From NCBI GenBank assembly GCA_949472775.1, contig CASWVG010000006.1, positions 1 to 64,000 of the forward strand: DNA of 64,000 bases, in the 5' to 3' direction. The DNA comes from an uncultured Lachnospiraceae bacterium. Lineage in GTDB: Bacteria > Bacillota > Clostridia > Lachnospirales > Lachnospiraceae. Made by a program: the position numbers and the translations under genes. Positions 44,036 to 53,671 of this stretch are shown one piece after another (the stretch's first letter is position 1; every line of letters starts with the position of its first letter). The notes under the pieces are model-generated. The model had not been told where the DNA came from. It made no database searches and saw only the letters and a program-made list of their open reading frames with translations.

Positions 44036-44995
44036 CTACCTTGCTCCTTTATCGTATATAACGCCAAGCGCTCTGGGTGAATGATTCTTTCTTCCAAAAA
44101 ATACAAGCATCAGAAGAGTCAGCACATAGGGCAGCACCATGACCAGATCCTGATAGCTGCTGGGCATCTCCAGAATCTTGACAAGCTCATAACCACCCGA
44201 TCTGGCAAATCCGAACAGCAGGCAGGCCCCCAATGTCGGCAGGATCTTCCAGTTTCCAAAAATCAGCGCGGCTATCGCGAGATACCCGTAGCCGGAATAG
44301 ATATTGGAAGAAAAATTCGCCGAGATGGAGTAGGCAAAGCAGATTCCGCCAAGTCCTGACAATGCGCCGGAAACCATAACCGCAATCAGGCGCACTCTCC
44401 CCACCTCAATGCCTGCCGCATCCACTGCGTGGGGATTGTCCCCGCAGGCTCTCAGATGAAGCCCAAAAGGCGTCTTGTAAAGCACATACCAGGCAATAAA
44501 GGCAATCAGAGCGATCACCGGTTCAAAGGGGTACAAGCTGGTAAAGACCGCTCCCAGCACCGGAACCGCCGATATGCCCGGCACCGTCACACGGGCTGAG
44601 ACCCCCAATACAAATTTGTTGGACGCTGCCTGAAAAACACTGGCGTTGATCTGTTTCGTCATAAACTCTGTAAGCGACATCGCCAGAATGTTAATCACCA
44701 CGCCGCTGATCACCTGATTTGCTTTAAACCGGATACAGAGCATCGCATGGAGCAGGGAAAAAAGCATTCCGCCCAAAAACGCAAAGATCATCGCCAGATA
44801 AAAGGGCACGGGCGAATCCCCCGCGAAGAAAGGCGCGATACAGACCGCAAACAGCGCGCCACAAAAAGCCCCAAAGCCCTGCAATCCCTCGATCGCCAGA
44901 TTGGTCACGCCGCTCCGCTCACAGTAAATGCCTCCGATTGCCATAATGAACAGTGGAAGCGCAAAGGACAAGCCGTCAATTATGATCGTATTCAT
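44036..44995 (-). CDS. Nucleoside ABC permease, NupQ/YufQ type
   Basis: The protein has 319 residues and about eight to nine hydrophobic segments in the branched-chain/nucleoside permease fold (GIYCERSGVTNLAIEGLQGFGAF, FGLHLRACGDNPHAVDAAGI). It is the second permease of a BMP-type transporter; the start lies one base after the end of its partner gene. Homologues import guanosine, inosine or other nucleosides. Confidence 0.9.
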   Translation of the reverse strand: MNTIIIDGLSFALPLFIMAIGGIYCERSGVTNLAIEGLQGFGAFCGALFAVCIAPFFAGDSPVPFYLAMIFAFLGGMLFSLLHAMLCIRFKANQVISGVVINILAMSLTEFMTKQINASVFQAASNKFVLGVSARVTVPGISAVPVLGAVFTSLYPFEPVIALIAFIAWYVLYKTPFGLHLRACGDNPHAVDAAGIEVGRVRLIAVMVSGALSGLGGICFAYSISANFSSNIYSGYGYLAIAALIFGNWKILPTLGACLLFGFARSGGYELVKILEMPSSYQDLVMVLPYVLTLLMLVFFGRKNHSPRALGVIYDKGAR

Positions 44996-44996
44996 A

Positions 44997-46061
44997 TCAT
45001 CTGTTCTCCTTCCATCTGTTTATTTTTTCTCTCACATAAGCGCCGCAGGCACTGATTAACAGAATAAATCCCGTAAGCGCGGAAGCCATCTCCGCCTGTA
45101 CCCCCGCTGTGGAACTCATGTATGTACTCCCTTTTGAAATCACGGTAATCAGGAAGGAAGAAAAGATAATGCCTATGGGCGAGCTATTTCCCAGAAGCGC
45201 AACCGCAATCGCGTCATATCCTGTGGACGCCAGAACCCTCGGCTGGATTGACGCAAAATAGCCCAGATAATAAGTCACGCCCGCAAGTCCGGCCATACCG
45301 CCGGAGAGCATCATGGCAAGCACTCTTGTCCGTCCTACACGGATTCCCGCATACTCCGCCGCCCTGCTGCCAAAACCTACCGCCTTGATCTCAAATCCAA
45401 GCGTGGTTTTCCCGAGCAGAAAGACCGTCGCCGCAACAACCACAACCGCCAGCAGAATACCAAACGGAATATCCATCTTATAATCGCCCACCGCCACATC
45501 GACCAGCGTCAGCCTTGCCGCGGCTCCTATATTTTTTGACTGTCTGGAAACTGGATCTACAAAGAACACATTGATAAAAAAACTGACCACATACTGAATA
45601 ATGTAATTACACATGATCGTGGACACCACCTCATTGATGTTGAAGCGGTGCCTCAAAAATCCGACCAGTCCTCCCACCAGCGCTCCCACTATAAAACCAA
45701 TCAGAATCACCAATGGTTTCGCCAGTACAGCAGGCAGTTCGGAGTAGCCGACCAGCACCGTCGCCGAAAATGCCGCTGCCAGCATCTGCCCGGAAACACC
45801 GATATTAAACAACCCCGCTTTCAGCGCAATCAACACAGAAAGCGACGCCAGAAGCATCGGTGTCAGCGCGTTCAGAAAGCTGGTAAAATCTGTAATCATT
45901 CCCTTGTGCCCCGCATAGGACGCCTTAGGCGCAAGTCCTGACCCCTGCAGCAGATTATAATATGCCTGAAAAGGGTTCTTCCCCAACAGGGCAATCACCG
46001 CAGCTCCCAGAATCAGACTTAAGAGCACTGTAAACACAGGTATCCAATCATGCTTTTTCAT
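44997..46061 (-). CDS. Nucleoside ABC permease, NupP/YufP type
   Basis: The protein has 354 residues with multiple hydrophobic segments, the first at about 9-29. GLFNIGVSGQMLAAAF and GFEIKAVGFGSRAAEYAGI are the family counterparts of the partner motifs. Its start overlaps the ATPase gene by 14 bases, implying coupled translation and stoichiometric assembly. Confidence 0.9.
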   Translation of the reverse strand: MKKHDWIPVFTVLLSLILGAAVIALLGKNPFQAYYNLLQGSGLAPKASYAGHKGMITDFTSFLNALTPMLLASLSVLIALKAGLFNIGVSGQMLAAAFSATVLVGYSELPAVLAKPLVILIGFIVGALVGGLVGFLRHRFNINEVVSTIMCNYIIQYVVSFFINVFFVDPVSRQSKNIGAAARLTLVDVAVGDYKMDIPFGILLAVVVVAATVFLLGKTTLGFEIKAVGFGSRAAEYAGIRVGRTRVLAMMLSGGMAGLAGVTYYLGYFASIQPRVLASTGYDAIAVALLGNSSPIGIIFSSFLITVISKGSTYMSSTAGVQAEMASALTGFILLISACGAYVREKINRWKENR

Positions 46062-47592
46062 GGCGACCTCCCACTCCCATCATAAATTCCCCGACCTCAC
46101 CCGGGGTCAGCGTTCCCGCATCCGCTATCTTTTCGATCTTCCCATTATAAATAACACCTATCGTATCCGCCAGATTCATCACCTCATCCAGTTCCAGCGA
46201 AATCAGAAGGACTGCTTTCCCTTTGTTGCGCTGTTCCACGATCTGCCTGTGAATGTTTTCTATGGCGCCGATATCCAGCCCCCTGGTGGGCTGCACAAAA
46301 ATCAGAAGGGACGAATCCAGCTCGATCTCTCTGGCAATCACAGCTTTCTGCTGGTTGCCGCCGCTCATGGACCGCACAATCGTGTCGCTCCCCTGACCGC
46401 TTCTGATATCATATTTATCGATCAGTCCGTCGCTGTATCTGACAAATTCCTCCCCCTCGATGACCGCTCCCCTGGAAAAAGGCGCTTCAAAATAATTCTT
46501 TAGGGCAAGGTTATCCGACAGGGACATGTCCATCACCAGCCCTACATTCTGCCTGTCCTCCGGTATATAAGACATCCCCTCCAGATTCCTGCTCCGGATA
46601 GAAGAATGCGTGATATCCTTTCCGTTTAAAAGTATCCTGCCGTGGGAGGGTTTTAAAAGTCCTGCCACCGCATCCGCCAGTTCCACCTGCCCGTTTCCGG
46701 AAACACCTGCCACCGCAAAAATCTCCCCGCCACGCACAGAAAAGCTGACATCCTTCACCACCTCAAACTTATCCTCATTCTGCACCGTCAGATGCTCTAC
46801 TTTCAGAATCTCTTCGCCAAAGTGCGCCTCCGGCTTGTCCACAGAAAAATTAACTTCCCTGCCGACCATCAGATTTGCCATCGTCTTCGTGTCCGTATTC
46901 TTCACGTCGAGCACATCAATCAGCTTCCCACGGCAGAGAATCGCACAGCGGTCCGCTATTTTCTTAATCTCCTCCAGCTTGTGCGTAATGAGAATAATCG
47001 TCTTACCGTCGCGGCGCAGTCCCTCTATAATTTCCAGTAAAAATTCAATCTCCTGGGGTGTCAGCACTGCCGTCGGCTCATCAAAAATAAGAATTTCCGC
47101 CTCCCGGTAGAGCATCTTTAAAATTTCCACCCGCTGCTGCATGGACACATTGATATTCTCTATGACTTTTGTGGGATCCACTTCCAGACCGAATTTCTCA
47201 GACAGGGCGCGTATTTCTTCATTCGCCCTCCTCTGGTCCAGCGACTTGAAGATGCCGAGTGTCTTCTTCACCGGCTCCATCCCCATCACAATATTTTCCG
47301 CTATGGTATAATTGCTCACCAGTTTGAAATGCTGGTGCACCATACCGATATTGAGCCGGGTCGCATGATTGGGGGACTCAATCCTGACCTTTTCTCCCCG
47401 GATCACAATCTCCCCTTCGTCCGGTTCATACATACCGAACAGCATACTCATCAAGGTGGATTTCCCCGCCCCGTTCTCTCCTAAAATCGCATAGATTTCT
47501 CCCTTTCTGATCTGGATGGAAATATCATCATTTGCGACAATACCGGGAAAACGTTTTGTGATATGATTCATCTCAATAATGTACTCAGACAT
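46048..47592 (-). CDS. Nucleoside ABC transporter, duplicated ATPase (NupO/YufO type)
   Basis: The protein has 514 residues from ATG 47592, with GGAGG upstream. Two ABC domains are fused. The first has Walker A GENGAGKST, Walker B ILIFDEPTAVLTP and a degenerate signature (INVSMQQRVE). The second has a degenerate Walker A (GVSGNGQVE) and a good signature SGGNQQK with LIFVQPTRGLDIG. Such asymmetric pairs are normal in the RbsA/nucleoside subfamily. It lies between the binding-protein gene, behind a terminator, and the permeases. Confidence 0.93.
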   Translation of the reverse strand: MSEYIIEMNHITKRFPGIVANDDISIQIRKGEIYAILGENGAGKSTLMSMLFGMYEPDEGEIVIRGEKVRIESPNHATRLNIGMVHQHFKLVSNYTIAENIVMGMEPVKKTLGIFKSLDQRRANEEIRALSEKFGLEVDPTKVIENINVSMQQRVEILKMLYREAEILIFDEPTAVLTPQEIEFLLEIIEGLRRDGKTIILITHKLEEIKKIADRCAILCRGKLIDVLDVKNTDTKTMANLMVGREVNFSVDKPEAHFGEEILKVEHLTVQNEDKFEVVKDVSFSVRGGEIFAVAGVSGNGQVELADAVAGLLKPSHGRILLNGKDITHSSIRSRNLEGMSYIPEDRQNVGLVMDMSLSDNLALKNYFEAPFSRGAVIEGEEFVRYSDGLIDKYDIRSGQGSDTIVRSMSGGNQQKAVIAREIELDSSLLIFVQPTRGLDIGAIENIHRQIVEQRNKGKAVLLISLELDEVMNLADTIGVIYNGKIEKIADAGTLTPGEVGEFMMGVGGRHEKA

Positions 47593-47653
47593 ATACCCCC
47601 TCCTGCTTTTCTTCTGTAATCCAGACATATATCTGATTATAGAATACGGCAAA

Positions 47654-47694
47654 ATCAAAAGGGCTGCAAGGGAAAATCCCCAACAGCCCAAAAG
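47654..47694 (-). terminator. Intercistronic terminator between BMP lipoprotein and ATPase
   Basis: GGGCTG and CAGCCC pair around a GGGGA...TCCCC inner stem and are followed by TTTTGATTTT on the minus strand. As in the nan cluster, it sits just after the binding-protein gene. Confidence 0.82.
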
Positions 47695-47725
47695 TTATCT
47701 CATATTTTACCGCCGCTTCACATTT

Positions 47726-48943
47726 CTACCATGTAAAGTCTTCCGGTGTAATGCCGTTAAAGTTTGCTGCCGGAACAATTGCACCGCTCTTAATCGCCCC
47801 ATAGGCCTCGTCTATCTTCGCAACAGAGTCCGCGGAGAGCTGGTGTCTTCCGTCCGCATTGATATATCCTGTGGAATCCGTGTCCGCATGCAGCGTAACG
47901 TTTCCGCCCTTAAAGGTGCCATCCACAACCGCATCCAGCGCACGCTCCACGTTCAAGTGCATCACCTTCACCGCGGAGGTAAGAACCACGTTTGCATCAC
48001 CGTTCGCACCGTCATCGTACTGATCTACGTCACAGCCGATAAAGTAAACACCGTCAGCTTCCTTCACCGCTGTGAGGACACCGTTACCGGATGCGCCTGC
48101 TGCCACGAAGATGATATCCACACCTTCTGCGATCAGCGCGTTGCCGACTACCTTGCCGGTCGCTTCGTCCGCAAAGGAACCTACATAGTTGCCGCCCACA
48201 TCTGCGCCGGTCACGTCCGTGCCCGCGTAGGAGGGAAGCTCCACAAGCTCAACAGACTTTCCTTCCGTCTCATTGATATATTTCACGCCGCACTCAAAGC
48301 CATACTGGTAATTTACGTTGGAAGGATAGGCGATACCGTTGACCACCGATACCTTATTGGATTTCGTCTCCAAAGCTGCCGCCATACCTGCAAAGAAACC
48401 GGACTCCTGCTCTGCGAACTGCATCGCGTAAATATTGTCCACCTCTGCGTCACTTCCATCCTCTCCGGCAGGGAACGAATCCACCAGTACAAACTTCACA
48501 TCCGGATTTTCCTGTGCAATGGTAGTGATTCCTGCAAACTGGAACCCACAGCAGACAATCACGTCATAGTCCGCCACGATATCAGCCACCGCCTGTACGG
48601 CTGCCGCCACATCACCCGTCGGCTCCTGCACAGGTGTCACCGTGCTGTCAGGATGGTTCTCAATAAAGGTAAGGATACCATTGTAGTTATCCTGGTTAAA
48701 GGAACCGTCATCCACACCAGAAGGGCTGGACACAATAGCGATCTTAAGCCCGGCCGCCGTCTCACCTTCCGCTGCCGGAGCTTCCTCACCAGCCGTTTCC
48801 GTCTCTGCCGCATCCGCCGCGGGAGCCGCTTCCTCCGTGCTTTCCGGCGCCGCCTCAGGTGCCGCTGCCTCATTACCTCCGCATGCCGCAAGGGAACATA
48901 CCATTGCCGCCGCCAGCATTACTGCTACAACTTTCTTTTTCAT
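47726..48943 (-). CDS. BMP-family nucleoside-binding lipoprotein
   Basis: The protein has 405 residues. Signal peptide MKKKVVAVMLAAAMVCSLAACGG carries a lipobox with Cys at 21, followed by a 50-residue Ala/Glu/Thr linker. The BMP (Med/PnrA) fold starts at GLKIAIVSSPSGVDDGSFNQDNYNGIL and includes DVIVCCGFQFAGI, FAEQESGFFAGMAAAL and IIFVAAGASGNGVLTAVKEADGVYFIGCDVDQYDDG. These proteins capture purine nucleosides. It is the first gene of the transporter unit behind its own promoter. Confidence 0.93.
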   Translation of the reverse strand: MKKKVVAVMLAAAMVCSLAACGGNEAAAPEAAPESTEEAAPAADAAETETAGEEAPAAEGETAAGLKIAIVSSPSGVDDGSFNQDNYNGILTFIENHPDSTVTPVQEPTGDVAAAVQAVADIVADYDVIVCCGFQFAGITTIAQENPDVKFVLVDSFPAGEDGSDAEVDNIYAMQFAEQESGFFAGMAAALETKSNKVSVVNGIAYPSNVNYQYGFECGVKYINETEGKSVELVELPSYAGTDVTGADVGGNYVGSFADEATGKVVGNALIAEGVDIIFVAAGASGNGVLTAVKEADGVYFIGCDVDQYDDGANGDANVVLTSAVKVMHLNVERALDAVVDGTFKGGNVTLHADTDSTGYINADGRHQLSADSVAKIDEAYGAIKSGAIVPAANFNGITPEDFTW

Positions 48944-48991
48944 AAATTTCCTCCATTCCGTACTTTACAGCTTAATTCGTGTAACGCATTT

Positions 48992-49020
48992 ATATTAGCA
49001 TCCCCGCACTGGAAATGCAA
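48992..49020 (-). promoter_or_regulatory. Promoter of the nucleoside transporter unit
   Basis: TTGCAT (49015-49020) and TAATAT (48992-48997) are spaced by 17 bases on the minus strand. The leader of about 45 bases is too short for a purine riboswitch. Confidence 0.6.
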
Positions 49021-49030
49021 CAATCTGTTT

Positions 49031-50956
49031 CTATTCTGCCTGAGATTTCAGGAAATTAATAAACTCCGGCTTCGGCAACGGTTTGGAGAAAAAGTATCCC
49101 TGAATAAAGTCGCACTGTAACTCCGTAAAGAAATCCAGCATCTCCTGTGTCTCGATTCCTTCCACCACGATCTCCATCTCCATATCCTTAAGCATCGCCA
49201 CCGTATTTTTAAGAACCACGCGCATTTTGGGATTGTCCTGCTCATCCACGAACGTTTTATCAAGCTTGATAATTTTCAGTGGAAGCTGGATGACACGCTT
49301 AATATTGGAATAGCCTGTCCCATAATCATCCAGCGAGAACGAAATACCCGCCTTCGTCAGCTTGTTCAGATTCTCCGCCATAACTTCCTGCGTATGGCTT
49401 GCCGCTGTCTCCGTGATCTCCAGATTGATCAGTTCTGACGATACCTGGTATCTGCCCATAATCGACATCACCTTTTCCGCCAGGTTGACACGCATACACT
49501 GGGTTACCGACAGATTGACTTCTATGTACTCCAGTCCCAGCCTTCTGAATTCCTTGCTTGCAATAAATTTGCAGACCTCCTCCAGCACATAATCCCCGAT
49601 TCTGTGAATCGCGCCGCTTCTCTCCGCCGCGGTGACAAGAATCTCCGGCGAAATAAAACCGTAAGTCGGGTCAAACAGCCGAAGCAGCGCTTCCGCGGAG
49701 ATAAATTTTCCTTTTTCGATGGAATAAATGGGCTGATAATAAACTTGAAATCTGCGAAATTCCAGCGCTTCCTCAATGATCTGATCAATGTTTTTCTGAA
49801 TTTCAAACAGCCCCTTATGATAGACCTCATGCACGTACATGACCCGCCCCTCATACTTGAGTTTCTCATGGAAATCCATGCCGAAAGTCATGAGGGTCTT
49901 AAAGTCGGGAATCTCCTCGGGGCAGCGCGCCAGGATGACAAAAGGATTGAGACTTACATCCAGATTATTGAAATCCGATTTCTCTTTCAGACTCTCCACA
50001 AGCATTTCCGCCGCTTTTACCGCCGTCTCCCGGTCTTTTTCATTAAATACCATGCGAAAACGCCCTCTGTCCAGATAGTACAGCTCCCCCTTATTATTCA
50101 GGTTTTTATTGACTTTGCGGATACGCGCCACCGCATCGTTTAACACAAGCATGGCAAAGTCATAACCCATCATGGCATTTATGGACGAAAAACTGCCCAG
50201 ATTGAGCATCACCACATCCACATTTTTTGCGTTGCGATAGTTTCTGTTCATATCTGTGGCGTAGGCGCTGTACTTCATAAACTGCGTGTCCGAATCCACG
50301 ATCTCCTCCGGCTTCTGCACACCCACACTCATGAGAAGCAGGCTGACCGCCGCGCTGAACATCTCCACCAGTGTGGTCGGAGAAACCATCTGAATCAGCA
50401 TGGCGGTAATGCCAATGGGAATATAAGACATAACCGCAATAATTTTGGACCGCTCCACCAAATCACGGTAATGAAACATATAGCCGGTCACAAACACAAG
50501 ATAAACCGCGACCGCAGCATAAATCAGGAAGAACCATTCCCCCCGCTGATACCCTCCATCCACCAGAAACATTTTCTTTGTGAACGAATTGGAGAGCAGT
50601 GCCGCAAAAACTATCAAAAAGGGCACCCACAACACAGCCTGGATAAAAAGGTTCTTCCTGATCTTGTGCCATGTGTCTGTGAGGCTGATGACAAACAGCA
50701 CATACACTGGCACCGTAAAAGTATGTACAGTCAGATATGCCGAATGCGCCGTATACAGCGCAAACCGGCTCGTACTGCCCGCATTGTCGAGCGCTACCGC
50801 CCAGATATCAAAGACAGTAGCAAACAGATTAAAGGAGATAAATGCCAGAAACAGCCGGTTCGGCGTACCGCTGGTCATCTTTCTCACTATACACGATATC
50901 AGAAGCAGTGCCAGAATCAAAAGCGCTGCTATATCAAAACTCAGACTTTTCCCCAT
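49031..50956 (-). CDS. 7TM protein with degenerate GGDEF and EAL phosphodiesterase
   Basis: The protein has 641 residues. Seven hydrophobic segments cover about 8-215. The GGDEF-like domain (about 225-375) lacks the active site: the position reads YLDRGRFRMVF instead of GGDEF. The EAL domain (about 385-630) has QPIYSIEKGKFISAEALLRL, NLEITETAA, SLDDYGTGYSN and VVEGIETQEM with catalytic acidic residues in place. It should hydrolyse c-di-GMP to pGpG, with the GGDEF domain possibly binding GTP as a regulator. It lies upstream of the nucleoside transporter on the same strand. Confidence 0.92.
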   Translation of the reverse strand: MGKSLSFDIAALLILALLLISCIVRKMTSGTPNRLFLAFISFNLFATVFDIWAVALDNAGSTSRFALYTAHSAYLTVHTFTVPVYVLFVISLTDTWHKIRKNLFIQAVLWVPFLIVFAALLSNSFTKKMFLVDGGYQRGEWFFLIYAAVAVYLVFVTGYMFHYRDLVERSKIIAVMSYIPIGITAMLIQMVSPTTLVEMFSAAVSLLLMSVGVQKPEEIVDSDTQFMKYSAYATDMNRNYRNAKNVDVVMLNLGSFSSINAMMGYDFAMLVLNDAVARIRKVNKNLNNKGELYYLDRGRFRMVFNEKDRETAVKAAEMLVESLKEKSDFNNLDVSLNPFVILARCPEEIPDFKTLMTFGMDFHEKLKYEGRVMYVHEVYHKGLFEIQKNIDQIIEEALEFRRFQVYYQPIYSIEKGKFISAEALLRLFDPTYGFISPEILVTAAERSGAIHRIGDYVLEEVCKFIASKEFRRLGLEYIEVNLSVTQCMRVNLAEKVMSIMGRYQVSSELINLEITETAASHTQEVMAENLNKLTKAGISFSLDDYGTGYSNIKRVIQLPLKIIKLDKTFVDEQDNPKMRVVLKNTVAMLKDMEMEIVVEGIETQEMLDFFTELQCDFIQGYFFSKPLPKPEFINFLKSQAE

Positions 50957-51006
50957 TTTATCCCCTTGTACGCCGCCTTCTCTATTTTTGCGGCTGTCAT
51001 ATTTAA

Positions 51007-51015
51007 ATTATACCA
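51007..51015 (-). promoter_or_regulatory. Extended -10 promoter of the EAL gene
   Basis: TGGTATAAT on the minus strand fits the extended -10 form, about 50 bases before the start codon. No clear -35 box is seen. Confidence 0.55.
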
Positions 51016-51077
51016 AATCTTGGAAAAAGAGGAAAGTCTTTCTTTCATTAACGCGCTGTCCTGTTACTTGTCCGCAC

Positions 51078-53459
51078 TTACTCCGCCAGATAGATGCCAA
51101 GTCTCGTCTCTACCGCACCCATCACTTCCTCAAGGGTTTTCTCGCCCCGGATATATCGTTCTCCTTCCTCATAGACAACATTCTCAAAAGTTTTGTCTTC
51201 CACATAGGCGGTGTCCAGGGACTCAATCCAATGAATCAGTTCACTGACCTTCTTCTCATCCGGCACCCGGATCGGCATGAGGATCTCCTCTCCGTCCAGA
51301 TCCGTCGTTCCCCCCTGTCCGGAAACATAGTCGTTATCCTTGTAAACTTTCCATTGGTCTTCGTAGTTGTCCAGAATCGCTTTCGGCGTTACCGGGAAGC
51401 CGTCCAGTACTTCCGACTGTATCTCATTCCCAAGTACTGTTTTCAGAAAATCCTGCGCCTGCTGTGCATTGGCCGAGGATGCATTGATCCCCAGAAGCGT
51501 CCTTGCCCAGAACACGTTGTCACACTGTCCATTCATAGGAACGCTCACGCAGTCTTCAAACCCTTCCATCTTCGAGACGGATATCTGAATATTGTAGTGC
51601 CAGATATCTTCTGACGCGCCTGCCACAAACTGCCGTCGCCCGCCCAGCAGATGCGTCGCCTCATGGCGTGTCCGCACCCCGTCCGTATCCTCATACGCTT
51701 CCCCGTCCGGGCTTTCAAATTCCTGATAGTATGACGCATCTGCCTCCCAGCTCTGCACGCCTTCTTCGGGAAGACCGTTCACCTGCGCATCGTACATCCG
51801 CTTTGTCTGGGTCAGGAAATCAGCGACGGCATCCTTGTCCAGTGAGCCATCCTCAGTCCGCCACGCCGGAACACATGACGGTGAGAAAATGCGCATAATC
51901 CCCTTTGCCGACGGAATGCACATGAGGTAGGCGTCCGGGTCGTTCTCCCGCATCAATTCCATCTCATCCGCTATAGATGACAGATCTGTCATTTTTTCGA
52001 GATCGCTCTTTTTCCCGCAGATATAGGGAAGCTGGATCCTGCTGGGCACCGCATAGACATGTCCGTCATCTCTGAAAGCGTCCACCACATTGGAAAAAAC
52101 CGCTTCCTTGCCGCTCACACCGTCCAAAATCGGCGCGATGTCCATAAGTATGCCCTTCTCTATATAGGAGTCCATCGGCAAATGATCCAGAACAAGCACA
52201 TCCGGCCCTTTCCCTGCCATCGTGCGCGTATTGAGATTCTTGATGGCATCCTCCCTGGTCATGGAATTTCCCGCAAGGCCGATCTCATACTCCACATAAA
52301 CCGCCGGATTATCCTTCTGATATTTGCTGATCGCCTGCCGGATCACCGCCTCATCCTCCAGGCTCCACACCTGCAGTTTCTCGTCGGGTCTCGACGGCAC
52401 GGCCGGGTCATAGACGAAGCGGGTCATCTTTTCTCCTGTGAGCACCACCAGAAACTCATTGTTATCAGCAACAAGCATATCCATAATCTGGTAAGCCGGA
52501 TTCCCCAGAATATTCAGACTCCCGTCAATCACCTGTTCCATAGCGCTGCCGCCAAGCACATGCCGGTACACCCCGCTGTTTCCTGCCAGGTAAATGGCAT
52601 CCTCGCCGCCCGATACGAGAAACAGATCATGGCTTTTTCCCGCATAGCCATCCCTGTCCTGGAAATTCTCTTTCACAAATTCTGCCAGTACCTCGTCCTC
52701 TATATATTCCTTCGCCTCCATATCATAGAGCAGCGGCACATCGACCTGAAAGCCGTCCAGCAGCATGATATTTCCGTGAAACTGCACCAGATCGATGCTG
52801 TAGCCGTCTATGGTCAGATATTTCTCGCTGCTGCCGTCCTCTTTCACCTCATACAGGTTTGCGCCCGACGCGGTGGCAAAAATTCTGCCGTCATCCGAAA
52901 TGTACACCGCATTGATCCACCACTCATCCTCTCCCAGCTTCATTTCCACCGGAATTTCTGTGCCGTCAGGTTTGATGAGCGTAAGCTGCATGTCCATCTT
53001 AAGCTGTACCCCGTTGCCGCTGTCCTCGGTTCCTTCCTCCGGCTCCGTCCATACCACGGCAGCCGTCCCGTCCAGACCGATCGCCATGGTTAAGATATAT
53101 TTATTTTCCGCCTTCATTTTGTCAAGCCATTGCACATCCGCCTTCGTCCAGCTTGCCCCATTGTCGGTGGAACGCAGGATGAAACCGCTGTTATCCGCCA
53201 GCAGAAAACTGCCGTCCTCCTGCTTAAACAATCTGCTGTTCCAGTCAGTCAGGGAGCTGTCGTTCAGCTCCACATCCTTCTCCACATAACGCCCCATAGC
53301 AGTGCCCTGATTTTCCCCCTGCTGCTCCCCGCTATCTGTCGTACTGTCTGTCGTGCCGCTTTCGTCGCCTGTCTGTCCGCACCCGGCCAGCATGCCTGCC
53401 ATCAGTGCCACCGCCAGCAGGCATGCCGCCAGCTTCTCTCCTATCTTTCTCCCTCTCAT
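51078..53459 (-). CDS. Lipoprotein fusing BNR/propeller-like repeats to a solute-binding domain
   Basis: The protein has 793 residues from ATG 53459 (GGAGG upstream). The signal peptide ends in the lipobox LAGC at 27. A Thr/Ser/Asp-rich linker runs to about 55. Residues about 60-370 contain repeated beta-strand blocks and an Asp-box (STDNGASWTK) typical of BNR/propeller repeats. From about 380 an SBP_bac_1-like domain runs to the end (KLQVWSLEDEAVIRQAISKYQKDNPAVYVEYEIG, KGPDVLVLDHLPMDSYIEKGILMDI). No permease gene is adjacent. It may be a surface sensor or binding component rather than a transporter part; function is unknown. Confidence 0.8.
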   Translation of the reverse strand: MRGRKIGEKLAACLLAVALMAGMLAGCGQTGDESGTTDSTTDSGEQQGENQGTAMGRYVEKDVELNDSSLTDWNSRLFKQEDGSFLLADNSGFILRSTDNGASWTKADVQWLDKMKAENKYILTMAIGLDGTAAVVWTEPEEGTEDSGNGVQLKMDMQLTLIKPDGTEIPVEMKLGEDEWWINAVYISDDGRIFATASGANLYEVKEDGSSEKYLTIDGYSIDLVQFHGNIMLLDGFQVDVPLLYDMEAKEYIEDEVLAEFVKENFQDRDGYAGKSHDLFLVSGGEDAIYLAGNSGVYRHVLGGSAMEQVIDGSLNILGNPAYQIMDMLVADNNEFLVVLTGEKMTRFVYDPAVPSRPDEKLQVWSLEDEAVIRQAISKYQKDNPAVYVEYEIGLAGNSMTREDAIKNLNTRTMAGKGPDVLVLDHLPMDSYIEKGILMDIAPILDGVSGKEAVFSNVVDAFRDDGHVYAVPSRIQLPYICGKKSDLEKMTDLSSIADEMELMRENDPDAYLMCIPSAKGIMRIFSPSCVPAWRTEDGSLDKDAVADFLTQTKRMYDAQVNGLPEEGVQSWEADASYYQEFESPDGEAYEDTDGVRTRHEATHLLGGRRQFVAGASEDIWHYNIQISVSKMEGFEDCVSVPMNGQCDNVFWARTLLGINASSANAQQAQDFLKTVLGNEIQSEVLDGFPVTPKAILDNYEDQWKVYKDNDYVSGQGGTTDLDGEEILMPIRVPDEKKVSELIHWIESLDTAYVEDKTFENVVYEEGERYIRGEKTLEEVMGAVETRLGIYLAE

Positions 53460-53565
53460 AGCAACCTCCATTCCGAAGCGCATAACATGGTTCGCGCCTC
53501 TATAAAACTGAAAACTCATACCACTCCACTTATTATCATAGCAACCTTATCTCTAAATTTTCTCT

Positions 53566-53646
53566 AAAAACAAAAGCCCCTTCTGCCCGTTCGGCGCACA
53601 GACCTGAGAAATGATCTGTATCCTGCGCTTTCAGGCAAAAGGAGCT
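53566..53646 (-). terminator. Complex terminator-like structure after the HD-GYP gene
   Basis: AGCCCCTTCTGCC (53575-53587) pairs with GGCAAAAGGAGCT (53634-53646) with mismatches and encloses further stems (ACAGA/TCTGT, GCGC/GCGC). It is followed by TTTGTTTTT on the minus strand. It ends the FapA/HD-GYP transcript. Confidence 0.6.
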
Positions 53647-53671
53647 GCTATTTAAAATAAGTAAATCACGT

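Noticed and set aside
48944-49030. Purine riboswitch before the nucleoside transporter
   Set aside because: The leader is only about 45 bases and shows none of the conserved junction or loop sequences.
47579-49120. Long plus-strand open frame opposite the BMP lipoprotein gene
   Set aside because: It is the antisense shadow of a conserved gene, has no ribosome binding site, and its translation resembles no family. The same holds for other long antisense frames, such as 6812-7948, 37943-39355 and 52059-53093.
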